From NCBI GenBank assembly GCA_946480085.1, contig CAMLHZ010000001.1, positions 434,001-498,000 on the forward strand: a stretch of 64,000 nucleotides of DNA, read 5' to 3'. Under the pieces are notes generated by a model. That model was not told where the DNA came from and did no database searches. It worked only from the letters and a program-made list of their open reading frames with translations. The stretch is from an uncultured Flavobacteriales bacterium. Its GTDB lineage: Bacteria; Bacteroidota; Bacteroidia; Flavobacteriales; Crocinitomicaceae. Below are positions 33,821-43,056 of this stretch, piece after piece; the first letter of the stretch is position 1, and the number at the start of each line of letters is the position of its first letter. The translations under genes were made by a program, and so were the position numbers.

Positions 33821-34824
33821 TTTTCAATTCTATTTTGTTCCCAACGCCAGGAGTCCGCAAGGGCTTCTTTTACATTGTATTTTGCAGTCCAGCCAAGTTC
33901 TGATGAGGCTTTTTCTGTATTTGCGTAAATCTCAGTAACATCTCCGGCTCTTCGCGGACCAAAATTCCAGTTCAATTTTTTATTGGTCACTTCTTCAAAT
34001 GCCTGAATAAGTTCTAAAACCGAAGTCCCGGTTCCGGTTCCTAAGTTAAAAATTTCAGGATTATTTTCTGAATTATGGGTCAGCGCCAAAATGTGTGCCT
34101 TCGCCAGATCAACTACATGAATATAGTCTCGAATACAAGTTCCATCAGGGGTTTCGTAATCAGAACCAAAAACGGTTAAGGACTCACGAATTCCAGCCAT
34201 GGTTTGTGTAATGTACGGAACAATGTTGTTTGGTGTCCCTTGTGGAAATTCACCGATCAATCCGCTTGGATGTGCGCCAATTGGGTTGAAGTAACGTAAT
34301 AAAACAGATTTAATCTTCGCGCTTTGGGTTATGTCTTTTACAATTTGCTCTCCCATGAATTTTGTCCAGCCATAGGGTGAATTTGGAACACCAAGTGGGG
34401 TTGTTTCATAAACACACTTAGAGCTTTCAGGGTTTCCATAAACCGTACAGGAAGAGGAGAAAACAAAGTGTTCAACTCCAAATTCTTTCATTGTTTTTAG
34501 AATGGAAACAAGAGACCCTAAATTGTTTTCGTAGTATTTGATCGGATTTTCTACGGATTCTCCAACGGCTTTGTAAGCAGCAAAGTGGATGACTCCGTAA
34601 AACTGATGTTGACGAAATAATTGATTTAGAAATTCCGAATTACAGCAATCCCCTTCGTGGAAAAGCAGTGATTTGCCTGTAAGCGATTCCAGGCGATTCA
34701 GCATTTCAGCACTTGAATTGGAGAAATTGTCGACGATAACCGGTTCATAGCCTTCATTAATCAATTCAACAACAGTGTGTGAACCGATGTATCCAGCACC
34801 TCCGGTAACCAAAATTTTCTTCAT
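33817..34824 (-). CDS. galE: UDP-glucose 4-epimerase
   Basis: This short-chain dehydrogenase/epimerase of 335 residues has the NAD-binding GGAGYIGSH at the N-terminus, catalytic SS-S (VFSSSCTVYG) and YGWTK (YxxxK), and the sugar-binding stretch LRYFNPIGAHPSGLIGE. It interconverts UDP-glucose and UDP-galactose for surface polysaccharide. It overlaps the downstream barrel gene by 4 bases and lies on the same strand as a flippase, consistent with polysaccharide work. The ATG at 34824 fits the family N-terminus (MKKILVTGG); an ATG at 34830 is an alternative. Confidence 0.95.
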   Translation of the reverse strand: MKKILVTGGAGYIGSHTVVELINEGYEPVIVDNFSNSSAEMLNRLESLTGKSLLFHEGDCCNSEFLNQLFRQHQFYGVIHFAAYKAVGESVENPIKYYENNLGSLVSILKTMKEFGVEHFVFSSSCTVYGNPESSKCVYETTPLGVPNSPYGWTKFMGEQIVKDITQSAKIKSVLLRYFNPIGAHPSGLIGEFPQGTPNNIVPYITQTMAGIRESLTVFGSDYETPDGTCIRDYIHVVDLAKAHILALTHNSENNPEIFNLGTGTGTSVLELIQAFEEVTNKKLNWNFGPRRAGDVTEIYANTEKASSELGWTAKYNVKEALADSWRWEQNRIEK

Positions 34825-35084
34825 CTTCATCGCCAAATTAAAATTATCTGAATTTCATTCTTGTCCATCTTTTCTGCTGCAATTTCGTTCGTACCTCGTA
34901 TTCAGGTTTTTTAAAAACTTACACTCGTCTTCAACAGCGGTGCTGTTTCTTCTTCACCAGAATCGCCAACTATGGCTGTGAAATCTGCCTCATTTCGCTC
35001 AAAAACATGAAACATTAATTTCATCAGACAAGTTTAAATTGGCGATACAAGTTTACGAAATATTTGTTGGATAGACTTTTCAGT

Positions 35085-36557
35085 TTACTGCAGTTCTTTA
35101 GCAGTAGAATCCTCCTCTTTTTTTGTCAGCATTTGAAGTACCTGCTGTAAGTTGATGATCTTCATTCCGAAAACAAGTATAGCCCAAATTCCAACCACAC
35201 AACCAGAATAGGTAATGAACGATAATTGGAGTTTTTGTTGAGTGAATACCGAAGCAACCATCACCACAGCCAATATTCCCAGTTTTGTCCAGGTGTATTT
35301 AGCAACATCGTGTTTCATTCGGTATTTTACCTCAAAATATTGTAACCAACCAATTACGCTCTGAGAAGCCAGGGCTGCAATTGCAGTTCCCGTTGCCCCT
35401 AGAATTGGGATTAGAATGACGTTCAATAATACCATTGTCAACAATCCCAGTCCGGCAATTTGGTTCAAACGACGCATTGATCCGTTTGCTGTAAGCAAGG
35501 TTCCAAATACAATTGTAAAACACATTGGAATGAATGTCCATGACAAATACAACCACGAGCTGTAAGATTGTACGTTTTGTACTTTGTACATTTTAGTGAA
35601 AATGAATTCCAGTTGTCCAACGGTTATTGCCATCATGATCAATCCACCCGAACTAAGTATGTTCAATGCCGTTGTTGTAATGCCCGTTGTTGATGTTTTT
35701 TCTTTAAGGACTCGGGCAAAAACTGGCAGCAAAATACTTCCGAAGAGTACGCCAAACATCCAGCAGGCATCTAGTAATCTGAAACTTTGCGTGTAGTATG
35801 AAACCTGATTTGTTCCGTCGGGATGCAAAAGTTTCAATAAAACCGCATCAGCCCGATAACAGATCATCATCAAAATTACCAGAATGGCGTATGGATAGGA
35901 GTGTTTAATTACAGATGCGAAATATGCTTTATCCCAATGCAGTTTCGGAACAGAAACCAAACGGAAGTAAATAACAATTGAGGTAAGTAGTGATAAACCG
36001 GAAGATGAAATAAAGATGATAACAAACAGCTTCAACGTCACTTCATCTATTGGCATAAAGAAGCCGTAAAGCAAACAAAGTCCAAGAATGAAATACACCG
36101 TTCGTTCAACAACAGAAAGAACAGCATCCAATTCAAATTTCAATAAACCACCAGTGTAAGACCGAACATAATTCACTGTAATGGATGAAATCTGATGTAC
36201 TATCAAACAATACAGCACCCAGGCATAATGCTTGTCCATGTTGCTTACATAAAACAGCATGGCAGTCCAGATAGCATAAACCGCTATGAGGATCAATCGT
36301 AAGGTGAATAAACGATTGGCATATTTTTTCAATAAATGCGGATATTGCGCAATTGTTTTTGTCATGTAATTCGTGATTCCCATATCAAGCAGCATGGAAA
36401 ACAGGAAAGTGAAATTCAGAATAGCAACAAAGTTTCCGTAACTGTGTGGACCAAGAATATTCTGCATGCGAATATCAACCAAAAAAATGGTTGCCGGTTT
36501 CACCAATAAATTCAGAAGAAGTGTAATCCCAAGACCTTTAAGAAATAATTTTTGCAT
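35085..36557 (-). CDS. Polysaccharide biosynthesis flippase-type membrane protein
   Basis: The product has 490 residues and about 12-14 membrane helices (LLNLLVKPATIFLVDIRMQ, SYGNFVAILNFTFLFSMLLDMGITNYMTK). The N-terminal half has the oligosaccharidyl-lipid flippase (Wzx/MATE-like) pattern (LGPHSYGNF, TSIVIYFRL). It would move lipid-linked sugar units across the inner membrane. It is divergent from the GT4 gene at 36730 and 260 bases upstream of galE on the same strand. Substrate specificity is unknown. Confidence 0.85.
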   Translation of the reverse strand: MQKLFLKGLGITLLLNLLVKPATIFLVDIRMQNILGPHSYGNFVAILNFTFLFSMLLDMGITNYMTKTIAQYPHLLKKYANRLFTLRLILIAVYAIWTAMLFYVSNMDKHYAWVLYCLIVHQISSITVNYVRSYTGGLLKFELDAVLSVVERTVYFILGLCLLYGFFMPIDEVTLKLFVIIFISSSGLSLLTSIVIYFRLVSVPKLHWDKAYFASVIKHSYPYAILVILMMICYRADAVLLKLLHPDGTNQVSYYTQSFRLLDACWMFGVLFGSILLPVFARVLKEKTSTTGITTTALNILSSGGLIMMAITVGQLEFIFTKMYKVQNVQSYSSWLYLSWTFIPMCFTIVFGTLLTANGSMRRLNQIAGLGLLTMVLLNVILIPILGATGTAIAALASQSVIGWLQYFEVKYRMKHDVAKYTWTKLGILAVVMVASVFTQQKLQLSFITYSGCVVGIWAILVFGMKIINLQQVLQMLTKKEEDSTAKELQ

Positions 36558-36729
36558 GTTGGATTACTAAGTTTGAGAATCTGAAACTAAAGGAATCAGC
36601 TCTTCTTTGCTACGTTTTATAATAAGGTCATTTTACAAATGAGACGCGAAAATAGGAAAAGTTGGAAAAAGAAAGGCGATTTGTATCACCTAATCGTGGT
36701 ATGAACCTCTTGTTTATTACTTTCGCAAC

Positions 36730-37866
36730 ATGCGAATTGGAATCAATACTCGATTTTTGCTGAACAAAAGGATGGAAGGCTTTGGTTGGTATACTTATGA
36801 AGTTACCAAACGCCTGGTTGAACAACATCCTGAGCACGAGTTTGTATTGTTTTTTGACCGGCCGTTTGACCCGAAATTTGTGTTCGGACCAAACGCAACT
36901 CCAGTGGTGTTGTTTCCACAGGCGCGGCATCCACTTCTCTTTGTGTGGTGGTTTAATTGGTCGATCACAAAGGCTTTGAAGAAACATAAATGCGATGTTT
37001 TCTTTTCACCAGATGGTTACTTGTCGCTTCGAACGGAGGTTCCTCAAATTCCGGTAATTCACGATTTGAATTTCGAATATCATCCGGAAGATCTTCAGCG
37101 AAAACACAGGAATTATTACCGCAAGTACTTCCCGAAATTTGCGAAAAAGGCAGCTCACATTCTTACTGTTTCAGAATATTCGAAGCAGGATATTGTGAAG
37201 TTGTACAAAGTTCCTGAAGATCAAATTACCGTTTCGTGGAATGGTGCTGCTGATGGTTTTGTGCCATTGAAAAACGAAGAAATTCAAGAGGTCAGAAAAC
37301 AATATTCAAATGGAAAGCCTTATTTCATTTTTGTTGGATCACTTCATCCCAGAAAAAATTTAAAAACCTTATTGAAGGCTTTTGCGAAGTTCGCTGAATC
37401 TAATCAGGAAATTGATTTATTGATTGTGGGAAAAAATCTTTGGAAGAACGCTTCTGAAAGTTTAAGTGGTGACGTTCTGAAAATTCAAAATAGAATTCAT
37501 TTTACAGGACACGTTTCGTTCCATGAATTGACGAAAATCACAGGTTCTGCTTTTGCATTAACCTACATTCCGTATTTCGAAGGATTTGGAATTCCATTGG
37601 TTGAAGCCATGAAATGCGGACTTCCCATCATTGCGGGAAATCGGACTTCGTTGCCTGAAGTAGCCGGTGATGCTGCTATTTATGTGGATCCAATGAATGC
37701 TGAAGAAGTTGCTGCTAAAATGCAGAATTTGGCAACGAACGAGGAGTTGTATCGGGAAATGTCGGGAAAATCGTTGGAGCGCGCACCCCTTTTTTCATGG
37801 GACAATACGGCAGAAGGAGTTTGGAAGGTGATAGAGAAGACCATGAACGAAAGAACCATAAGATAG
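36730..37866 (+). CDS. GT4-family glycosyltransferase
   Basis: This GT-B fold enzyme of 378 residues has an N-terminal part (MRIGINTRFLLNKRMEGFGWYTYEVTK) containing the acceptor domain and a C-terminal part with PYFIFVGSLHPRKNLKTLLKAF and the E-x7-E nucleotide-sugar motif (EGFGIPLVEAMKCGLPII), then GNRTSLPEVAGDAAIYVDP. It transfers a sugar to a growing polysaccharide or lipid. It is divergent from a flippase gene, so both may belong to one surface-sugar pathway. Donor and acceptor are unknown. Confidence 0.9.
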   Translation: MRIGINTRFLLNKRMEGFGWYTYEVTKRLVEQHPEHEFVLFFDRPFDPKFVFGPNATPVVLFPQARHPLLFVWWFNWSITKALKKHKCDVFFSPDGYLSLRTEVPQIPVIHDLNFEYHPEDLQRKHRNYYRKYFPKFAKKAAHILTVSEYSKQDIVKLYKVPEDQITVSWNGAADGFVPLKNEEIQEVRKQYSNGKPYFIFVGSLHPRKNLKTLLKAFAKFAESNQEIDLLIVGKNLWKNASESLSGDVLKIQNRIHFTGHVSFHELTKITGSAFALTYIPYFEGFGIPLVEAMKCGLPIIAGNRTSLPEVAGDAAIYVDPMNAEEVAAKMQNLATNEELYREMSGKSLERAPLFSWDNTAEGVWKVIEKTMNERTIR

Positions 37867-37875
37867 AGGCACATG

Positions 37876-37902
37876 AAGAGACGCGATGCATCGCGTCTTT
37901 TC
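37876..37902 (+). terminator. Terminator-like palindrome of the GACGCGATGC family
   Basis: AGACGCGATGCATCGCGTCT (37879-37898) is a perfect 20-bp palindrome, preceded by GA-rich and followed by TTTTCC. It lies just after the GT4 gene's stop. Confidence 0.65.
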
Positions 37903-37925
37903 CGTTCGTATTTCTTCTAAATATT

Positions 37926-39386
37926 TTACCCAAGTATTTTCTTCAACTGCACTTCATCCACCTGCTTCTCCCAACGCGAAACAACAACTGTTGCAACGGC
38001 ATTTCCAATCAGGTTGGTCAACGCTCTACATTCCGACATAAACTTGTCTACACCGTAAATAATTGCGATTCCTTCTACCGGGATATCCGGAACAACAGCT
38101 AAAGTTGCTGCTAACGTAATAAATCCGGCGCCTGTAACTCCGGCCGCACCTTTTGAGCTCAACATGGCAACAAGAAGTAAAGTAATTTGCTGTGTCCAGG
38201 TTAATGGAATATCACACGCCTGTGCGATGAATAAAGCCGCCAGAGTCATGTAGATATTCGTTCCATCCAGGTTGAAGGAATAACCTGTTGGCACTACCAA
38301 TCCAACTACTTCTTTGGCACAACCGGCTTTTTCCATTTTGTCGATCAATCCCGGCATTGCTGGTTCGGAAGAGCTGGTTCCCAGAACCAGTAGTAATTCA
38401 TCTTTCAAATAACCAAGTAATCTGAAAATGCTGAATTTGTTATAACGCGCAACTAGTCCGAGTACCACAATAACGAAGAATGCGGATGTCAGGTAGAACG
38501 TTCCTACTAATTTTCCTAAATCCCAAAGCACCTGAATCCCAAATTGACCAACGGTAAAAGCCATCGCTCCAAAAGCTCCGATTGGGGCTAATTTCATCAA
38601 CATTGCCACAATCTTGAAGATAGGTGCTGTTAACGCAGTCATAAAGTCGGTTACAGGCTTGCTTTTCTCATGAGTGAAAGCTAATCCTAGTCCGAAAAGA
38701 ATGGCAATGAACAATACCTGAAGAATACTCTCGCCCGTTAACGCACCCAAAAAAGTTTTAGGAATGATTTCCAGGAAGAACTTTGCAAAAGCATTTTCCT
38801 TCTTCTTTTCGTCTTCTTTCGGTTTGATTGCCTTTTCCGCCGTTTTATGTGCTTTTTTGAGAGAATCAGCTTTTACTGGATTCGATGCCGCACTATCCAG
38901 TTGAATTGAATCCTTAACTGAATTCACTACGGGTTTTGCAATTTTTGCTGAATCAATTTTTGCGGTTTCCGCTTCTGGTTTTTTGTATTCCGCAATATAA
39001 CTGTCGATTTTACTGGTGTCGAGTTTTTTTGCGTCAATATGCATACCTGCTCCTGGCTGAATCACATGACTCGCAACCAGACCTACAATTAAAGCCAATG
39101 TTGAAAAAGTAATGAAATACAAAAAAGCTTTTCCAGCTACTTTTCCTACTTTTTTCATGTCGTTCATACCCGCAATTCCCAAACTTACCGTAAGGAAAAT
39201 CAATGGAGCAATCATCATTTTCACCAAGTTGATGAATCCATCACCAAAAGGTTTCATCTCTACTCCCCAATCACGATTGAAGTATCCCAATAAAACACCA
39301 GCAACAATTGCAACCAGTACTTGAAAATAAAGTGCTTTATACCATTTTGTTGGTTTGGCCGGTTTTGCGTGAATCTCGATGTCCAT
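37926..39386 (-). CDS. Dicarboxylate/amino acid:cation symporter (DAACS family)
   Basis: This 486-residue inner-membrane protein carries the SDF signature: [11 protein letters not shown] (hairpin serines), [23 protein letters not shown] and the [13 protein letters not shown] motif. Such proteins import C4-dicarboxylates, aspartate or glutamate with sodium or protons. The loop at about residues 115-197 is an insertion rich in Lys, Ala and Asp ([37 protein letters not shown]) that I do not expect in the family. GltP/DctA choice cannot be made from sequence alone. Confidence 0.9.
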   Translation of the reverse strand: MDIEIHAKPAKPTKWYKALYFQVLVAIVAGVLLGYFNRDWGVEMKPFGDGFINLVKMMIAPLIFLTVSLGIAGMNDMKKVGKVAGKAFLYFITFSTLALIVGLVASHVIQPGAGMHIDAKKLDTSKIDSYIAEYKKPEAETAKIDSAKIAKPVVNSVKDSIQLDSAASNPVKADSLKKAHKTAEKAIKPKEDEKKKENAFAKFFLEIIPKTFLGALTGESILQVLFIAILFGLGLAFTHEKSKPVTDFMTALTAPIFKIVAMLMKLAPIGAFGAMAFTVGQFGIQVLWDLGKLVGTFYLTSAFFVIVVLGLVARYNKFSIFRLLGYLKDELLLVLGTSSSEPAMPGLIDKMEKAGCAKEVVGLVVPTGYSFNLDGTNIYMTLAALFIAQACDIPLTWTQQITLLLVAMLSSKGAAGVTGAGFITLAATLAVVPDIPVEGIAIIYGVDKFMSECRALTNLIGNAVATVVVSRWEKQVDEVQLKKILG

Positions 39387-39425
39387 GGAGCTTGGTTTTA
39401 TTGGCTGAAGTTAATAAAAGTAAAG

Positions 39426-39443
39426 GACGCGATGCATCGCGTC
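39426..39443. repeat. 18-bp palindrome GACGCGATGCATCGCGTC
   Basis: A perfect palindrome sits in the divergent gap between the symporter (starting at 39386) and the GH114-like lipoprotein (39468). The same core ends the GT4 gene (37879-37898) and appears as inverted halves next to rodA (28225-28294). Confidence 0.7.
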
Positions 39444-39467
39444 TCTACAATATCGTAATTTAGGAAT

Positions 39468-40403
39468 ATGAAATTGCTTATTCCAATCATTTTAGCCTTT
39501 ATTTTCCTTGGTTGTAAGGCCAGAAAGTCGGAGAAAGCAGGAAAGCGCATGCAGGATTTTGTGATCGAGCTTTCGAGTTACGCGCGTGGAATTGATAACG
39601 ATTTTATCCTCATTCCGCAAAACGGAAGCGAGTTGCTGTTCAACGATGTTGATCCTGACGGTGATTTGAACATGGCTTTCATCAATGCGATTGATGGATA
39701 CGGAAACGAAGAGATCTTTTACAATGGTGATTTTTCACAGGATGATTATCGCCTGAACATGATCCGAAAAGTGAATACGAGTCTGAAAGTAATGGTTGCG
39801 GATTACCTGAACGATGATTCAAATGTGAACGATGCATTTCAGAAAGCTGATGCTGAACAGTTTATTTCTTTTCCGCGCACCAGCAACAATTATGATTACA
39901 AGGATATACCGAATACAGTTCACCATGAAAACACCAATGATATTCTGAAACTGGCGGATGCGCAGAATTACCTGTATTTGATCAGTTCAGATGATTTCAG
40001 CGATAAACAAATGTTCCTATCTGCTATTCAGTCCACGAATTTTGATGTAGTGATCATTGATGCTTTTTTTGGCGATGAGATCTTGTCGTCGGCAGACGTA
40101 CTGTCTTTAAAAACAAAAGCGAATGGCGGAAAGCGTTTAGTGATTTCCTACATGAACGTAGGTGCAGCTGAGAAATACAGATATTATTGGAAGAAGAGTT
40201 GGGGATTGCATCATCCACTTTGGCTGAAACGTAAATATGACGGTTACAAAGACGAGATTTGGGTGAAATTCTGGAAGAAAGACTGGAAAGAAGTCATTTA
40301 CGGAAACGATGGGTCGTATACGAAGAAATTGTTAGATGCAGGTTTTGATGGTGCATATCTGGATAACGTTGAGGCGTTTTACTTTTTGTATTATAAGGAC
40401 TAA
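39468..40403 (+). CDS. GH114-like lipoprotein (TIM-barrel, TM1410-type)
   Basis: The product has 311 residues with a lipoprotein signal (MKLLIPIILAFIFLGC). The body matches the glycoside hydrolase 114 / TM1410 type: RLVISYMNVGAAEKYRYYWKK, then PLWL, KYDGYKDEIWVKFWKKDW, and KLLDAGFDGAYLDNVEAFYF, where DGAYLDNVE holds the putative acidic catalytic residues. Family members include endo-alpha-1,4-polygalactosaminidases; the N-terminal region (SSYARGIDNDFILIPQNG) also fits. It should be anchored to the outer membrane and may trim amino-sugar polymers. A perfect 18-bp palindrome sits just upstream. Confidence 0.78.
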   Translation: MKLLIPIILAFIFLGCKARKSEKAGKRMQDFVIELSSYARGIDNDFILIPQNGSELLFNDVDPDGDLNMAFINAIDGYGNEEIFYNGDFSQDDYRLNMIRKVNTSLKVMVADYLNDDSNVNDAFQKADAEQFISFPRTSNNYDYKDIPNTVHHENTNDILKLADAQNYLYLISSDDFSDKQMFLSAIQSTNFDVVIIDAFFGDEILSSADVLSLKTKANGGKRLVISYMNVGAAEKYRYYWKKSWGLHHPLWLKRKYDGYKDEIWVKFWKKDWKEVIYGNDGSYTKKLLDAGFDGAYLDNVEAFYFLYYKD

Positions 40404-40571
40404 TGCTTGCCATTGGAGAAGTAGATCTCGGGCTGTTTTTCGCGCGAATTTACTTATAATCGAATTCATTAATAACTGAATATACAAGTAACTAAATTGG
40501 GTTACTACTCACAAAAACACTAGTATTCAAGGAAATACCAGCCATCAGCCACTACATCCTGCGAACCAAAG

Positions 40572-41741
40572 TCAATGGGTCATTCGGTTCAAAACCTTTT
40601 GTTTCTTCCGTTCAAAATAAGCCTCCAGCGTCTTTTTCGATAAAATACAAACGCCAAGAATCACTGGAATGGAAACACCATAGTAGAACAAGGTTTCCAG
40701 AAACATTCCTTTGCCAGCAACAAATCCTTTCAACAATTCAATAATCTGCGACAAAATCAATAAGTGGAACATATAGATTCCGTAAGAGATTTCTCCCAAA
40801 TAACTCAACCATTTGATCTCCAATCTGAAAAGGTTCTTCTCCGCAATGGAAACGCCAAGAATGAGGTATAGGAACAATCCACCGGTTATAATTGATGAGA
40901 CAACTGGTGTTTCAAAAATCCATGTCCAGAAACCGAAATGAATATTACTTCCAAAGAAAATGAACGTTAATAATAATCCATAAAGTACAATTTGAAATGG
41001 AATGGAATAGAGAATAGATTGAGCTACTTTCGCCCCATAATGGTAAACGATGTAAGCGCCCAAACCACCAATGGCCATCGACTCGAATTGATGAATGCGG
41101 ATAATGTAAGCAATAGTGCTATTGAGTTTTGGGTTACTGAAAAATGCGTAATTCATGCTGATCCCAACCAAGATAAATTTGATAGCAATTACCGAAAGCA
41201 ACAGTGCAAGAACGTGCTTTTTGATCCATTTGAACAAAGGCGCCCAGATGAGGTAGAACACTTCCTCAACACCAATCGACCAAAGTGGTTCCAACAAGTT
41301 ACTTCCAAAGAAATGGTTAACCATTCCAGGAACGAAGAAAATGAAATAGTACCATGTTTCCCCAATCGTATAGGGCATTTCGTAGGGAATATTGAACCAA
41401 TCAATAAAGAAAGGCTGAATGATTGCACCGATAATCACCATTAGAAAATACAAGGGCCAAATGCGGAAAACACGTTTCAGATAAAAGCGTTTTACAGAAA
41501 TCTCTTGTTTCTCGCCGCGTTCGCGAAGCAGCAAATACGTAATCAGGAATCCGCTCAGCACGAAGAAAAAACTTACAGCATGCGTTCCGTTATTGAACAA
41601 GCCAAAATCCTTCAGATGATGAGGCAGCTCGTGATCCTTCCGCAAAGATTCTGCATGATGCAGCACCACCAGAAACGCCGCAAAAAACCGCAGTGAATTC
41701 AATCCCCTGAAATGTGAAATACTTTTGTAGTCCTGAATCAT
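40572..41741 (-). CDS. Acyltransferase 3 family membrane protein (OafA/YrhL-like)
   Basis: The product has 389 residues and about ten membrane helices. The N-terminal RGLNSLRFFAAFLVVLHHAES holds the conserved Arg and His, and later FFVLSGFLITYLLL and EPLWSIGVEEVFYLIWAPLF match the family closely. Such enzymes acetylate sugars of surface polysaccharides or lipids from cytoplasmic acyl donors. The other surface-sugar genes (flippase, GT4, galE) lie up to 8 kb away. Substrate not determinable. Confidence 0.9.
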   Translation of the reverse strand: MIQDYKSISHFRGLNSLRFFAAFLVVLHHAESLRKDHELPHHLKDFGLFNNGTHAVSFFFVLSGFLITYLLLRERGEKQEISVKRFYLKRVFRIWPLYFLMVIIGAIIQPFFIDWFNIPYEMPYTIGETWYYFIFFVPGMVNHFFGSNLLEPLWSIGVEEVFYLIWAPLFKWIKKHVLALLLSVIAIKFILVGISMNYAFFSNPKLNSTIAYIIRIHQFESMAIGGLGAYIVYHYGAKVAQSILYSIPFQIVLYGLLLTFIFFGSNIHFGFWTWIFETPVVSSIITGGLFLYLILGVSIAEKNLFRLEIKWLSYLGEISYGIYMFHLLILSQIIELLKGFVAGKGMFLETLFYYGVSIPVILGVCILSKKTLEAYFERKKQKVLNRMTH

Positions 41742-41760
41742 TCGGGGGTAAAGTTAACGA

Positions 41761-41836
41761 CTCTTAAACATATAGTCACATAGATGTTGTAGAAAAAACA
41801 TAGAGCAAGTTTTAGAACTGTGTGCCTTTGTTTTTC
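41761..41836. repeat. Dispersed repeat, copy A (ACATAG family)
   Basis: CTCTTAAACATATAGTCACATAG aligns with the start of the region at 46348-46453 (given in part: AACACATAATCACATAG), and TAGAACTGTGTGCCTTTGTT aligns with AAACTATGTGTCTATGTTCC there. It is non-coding and lies upstream of the frameshifted fibre gene. Confidence 0.55.
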
Positions 41837-41924
41837 AATTAGATACGTAATCTAAAAAAACATCTGACCATTTGCATTTTTGAAACTTATTTATAAATTC
41901 GTTCAAAATACAAACTCACTATTC

Positions 41925-43052
41925 ATGAAAAGAAACCACTTTTTGCGTGCAGCAATTATTCTCTGCACATTTTGCGCTAACCAACTTTCAGCACAAGAAA
42001 ACACACTCCCTGAAAACGGAAATGTAGGTATTGGAACCACAAATCCCACAGAAAGATTACAAGTTAACGGAAGCGCCAGAATCGACTCCATGCTTGTAGT
42101 AAGAGATTCAATGATCGTTCATAAAGGAACCGTGATGGAAGACAATCTGACCGTTGAAGGAGATTTGAAATTGAACGGAAACGCAACTTCAATCAACCTA
42201 TTTATTATTACAACTATCCCTCTTTAACTTCCAGTGCGCCAGGATTGAAACTTCTTGGAACGGATGCTACAGGAATGGTAAAATCCCTTAAATTTTTTGG
42301 AACTTATTCATGGCGATTTATTGACTTGTAATCCGGAACCTGATGGAACTTACCTTCCATATTGGAAAACAGGAACCAACAAATTGTATGTGGAATGTCC
42401 GAATACGTTTGTGGGAATCAATACGATGTATCCAACGCACAATTTGCATGTGATAGGAGACCAACTTACAACAGGAGCTGGTCAATTCAAGCAATTGGGA
42501 TTGAACACTCCGCCAAATTTATTTGGAGCATTGAATATAAAAACCGGCGCCCAGTTTGGTGCAGGTATAGAGATCAATGTAGACAATACAACACAATACT
42601 CCAAGGCTTTGTTTATCCATGCGAATAGCCCGAAAGCAGAGATCATGAAAGTGATCAAGGATTCTGATCCGGATTCCATTGCCCGTTTCTATTTATCTGT
42701 TGATGGAATAATGCAGGTTCATAACGGCATTAGAAAAACCTTACAATTGGATCAAGACGGTTTATTACATGCCCGCAGAGTAAAAGTGGACGTTTTGAAC
42801 TGGGCAGATTACGTGTTTGAACCAACGTATGACTTACCTACAATTGAAGAAGTAGAAACCTACATTGAAGAGAACAATCACCTCCCGGGAATTCCTGCTG
42901 CTTCAACCATTGAACAGGAAGGTTTAGATGTTGCAGAGGCCAACAGAATGCTGATGGAACAACTCGAAGAACAAATGCTCTACATCATCCAGTTAAAGAA
43001 GGAGTTGGAACTGTTGAAGGTAGAAATCAACGCAATCAAGGAAGGAGAGTAG
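41925..43052 (+). pseudogene. Frameshifted fibre-like protein gene with chaperone-type C-terminus
   Basis: The first part (41925-42227) has a signal peptide (MKRNHFLRAAIILC) and the fibre-type stretch GNVGIGTTNPTERLQVNGSA. The reading frame then changes twice. Between about 42198 and 42205 a -1 change (one base lacking, near a TTT run) gives YYNYPSLTSSAPGLKLLGTD from the second frame, and between 42291 and 42298 a +1 change in the six-T run returns to the first frame, which runs open to 43052 (GTNKLYVECP, PNTFVGINTMYPTHNLHV). The C-terminus (YVFEPTYDLPTIEEVETY, HLPGIPAASTIEQEG) is the family's chaperone-like end with a coiled coil. Restoring both shifts gives one protein of about 375 residues. 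Either a decayed gene or two sequencing errors. Confidence 0.72.
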
Positions 43053-43056
43053 TGTC

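Noticed and set aside
36628..36987. Minus-strand open frame across the start of the GT4 gene
   Set aside because: It overlaps the conserved N-terminal coding of the glycosyltransferase and has no recognisable domain.
42198..42211. Programmed -1 frameshift in the fibre-like gene
   Set aside because: The in-frame codons CTA TTT ATT ATT do not form an X-XXY-YYZ slippery site, and a second compensating shift would also be needed.
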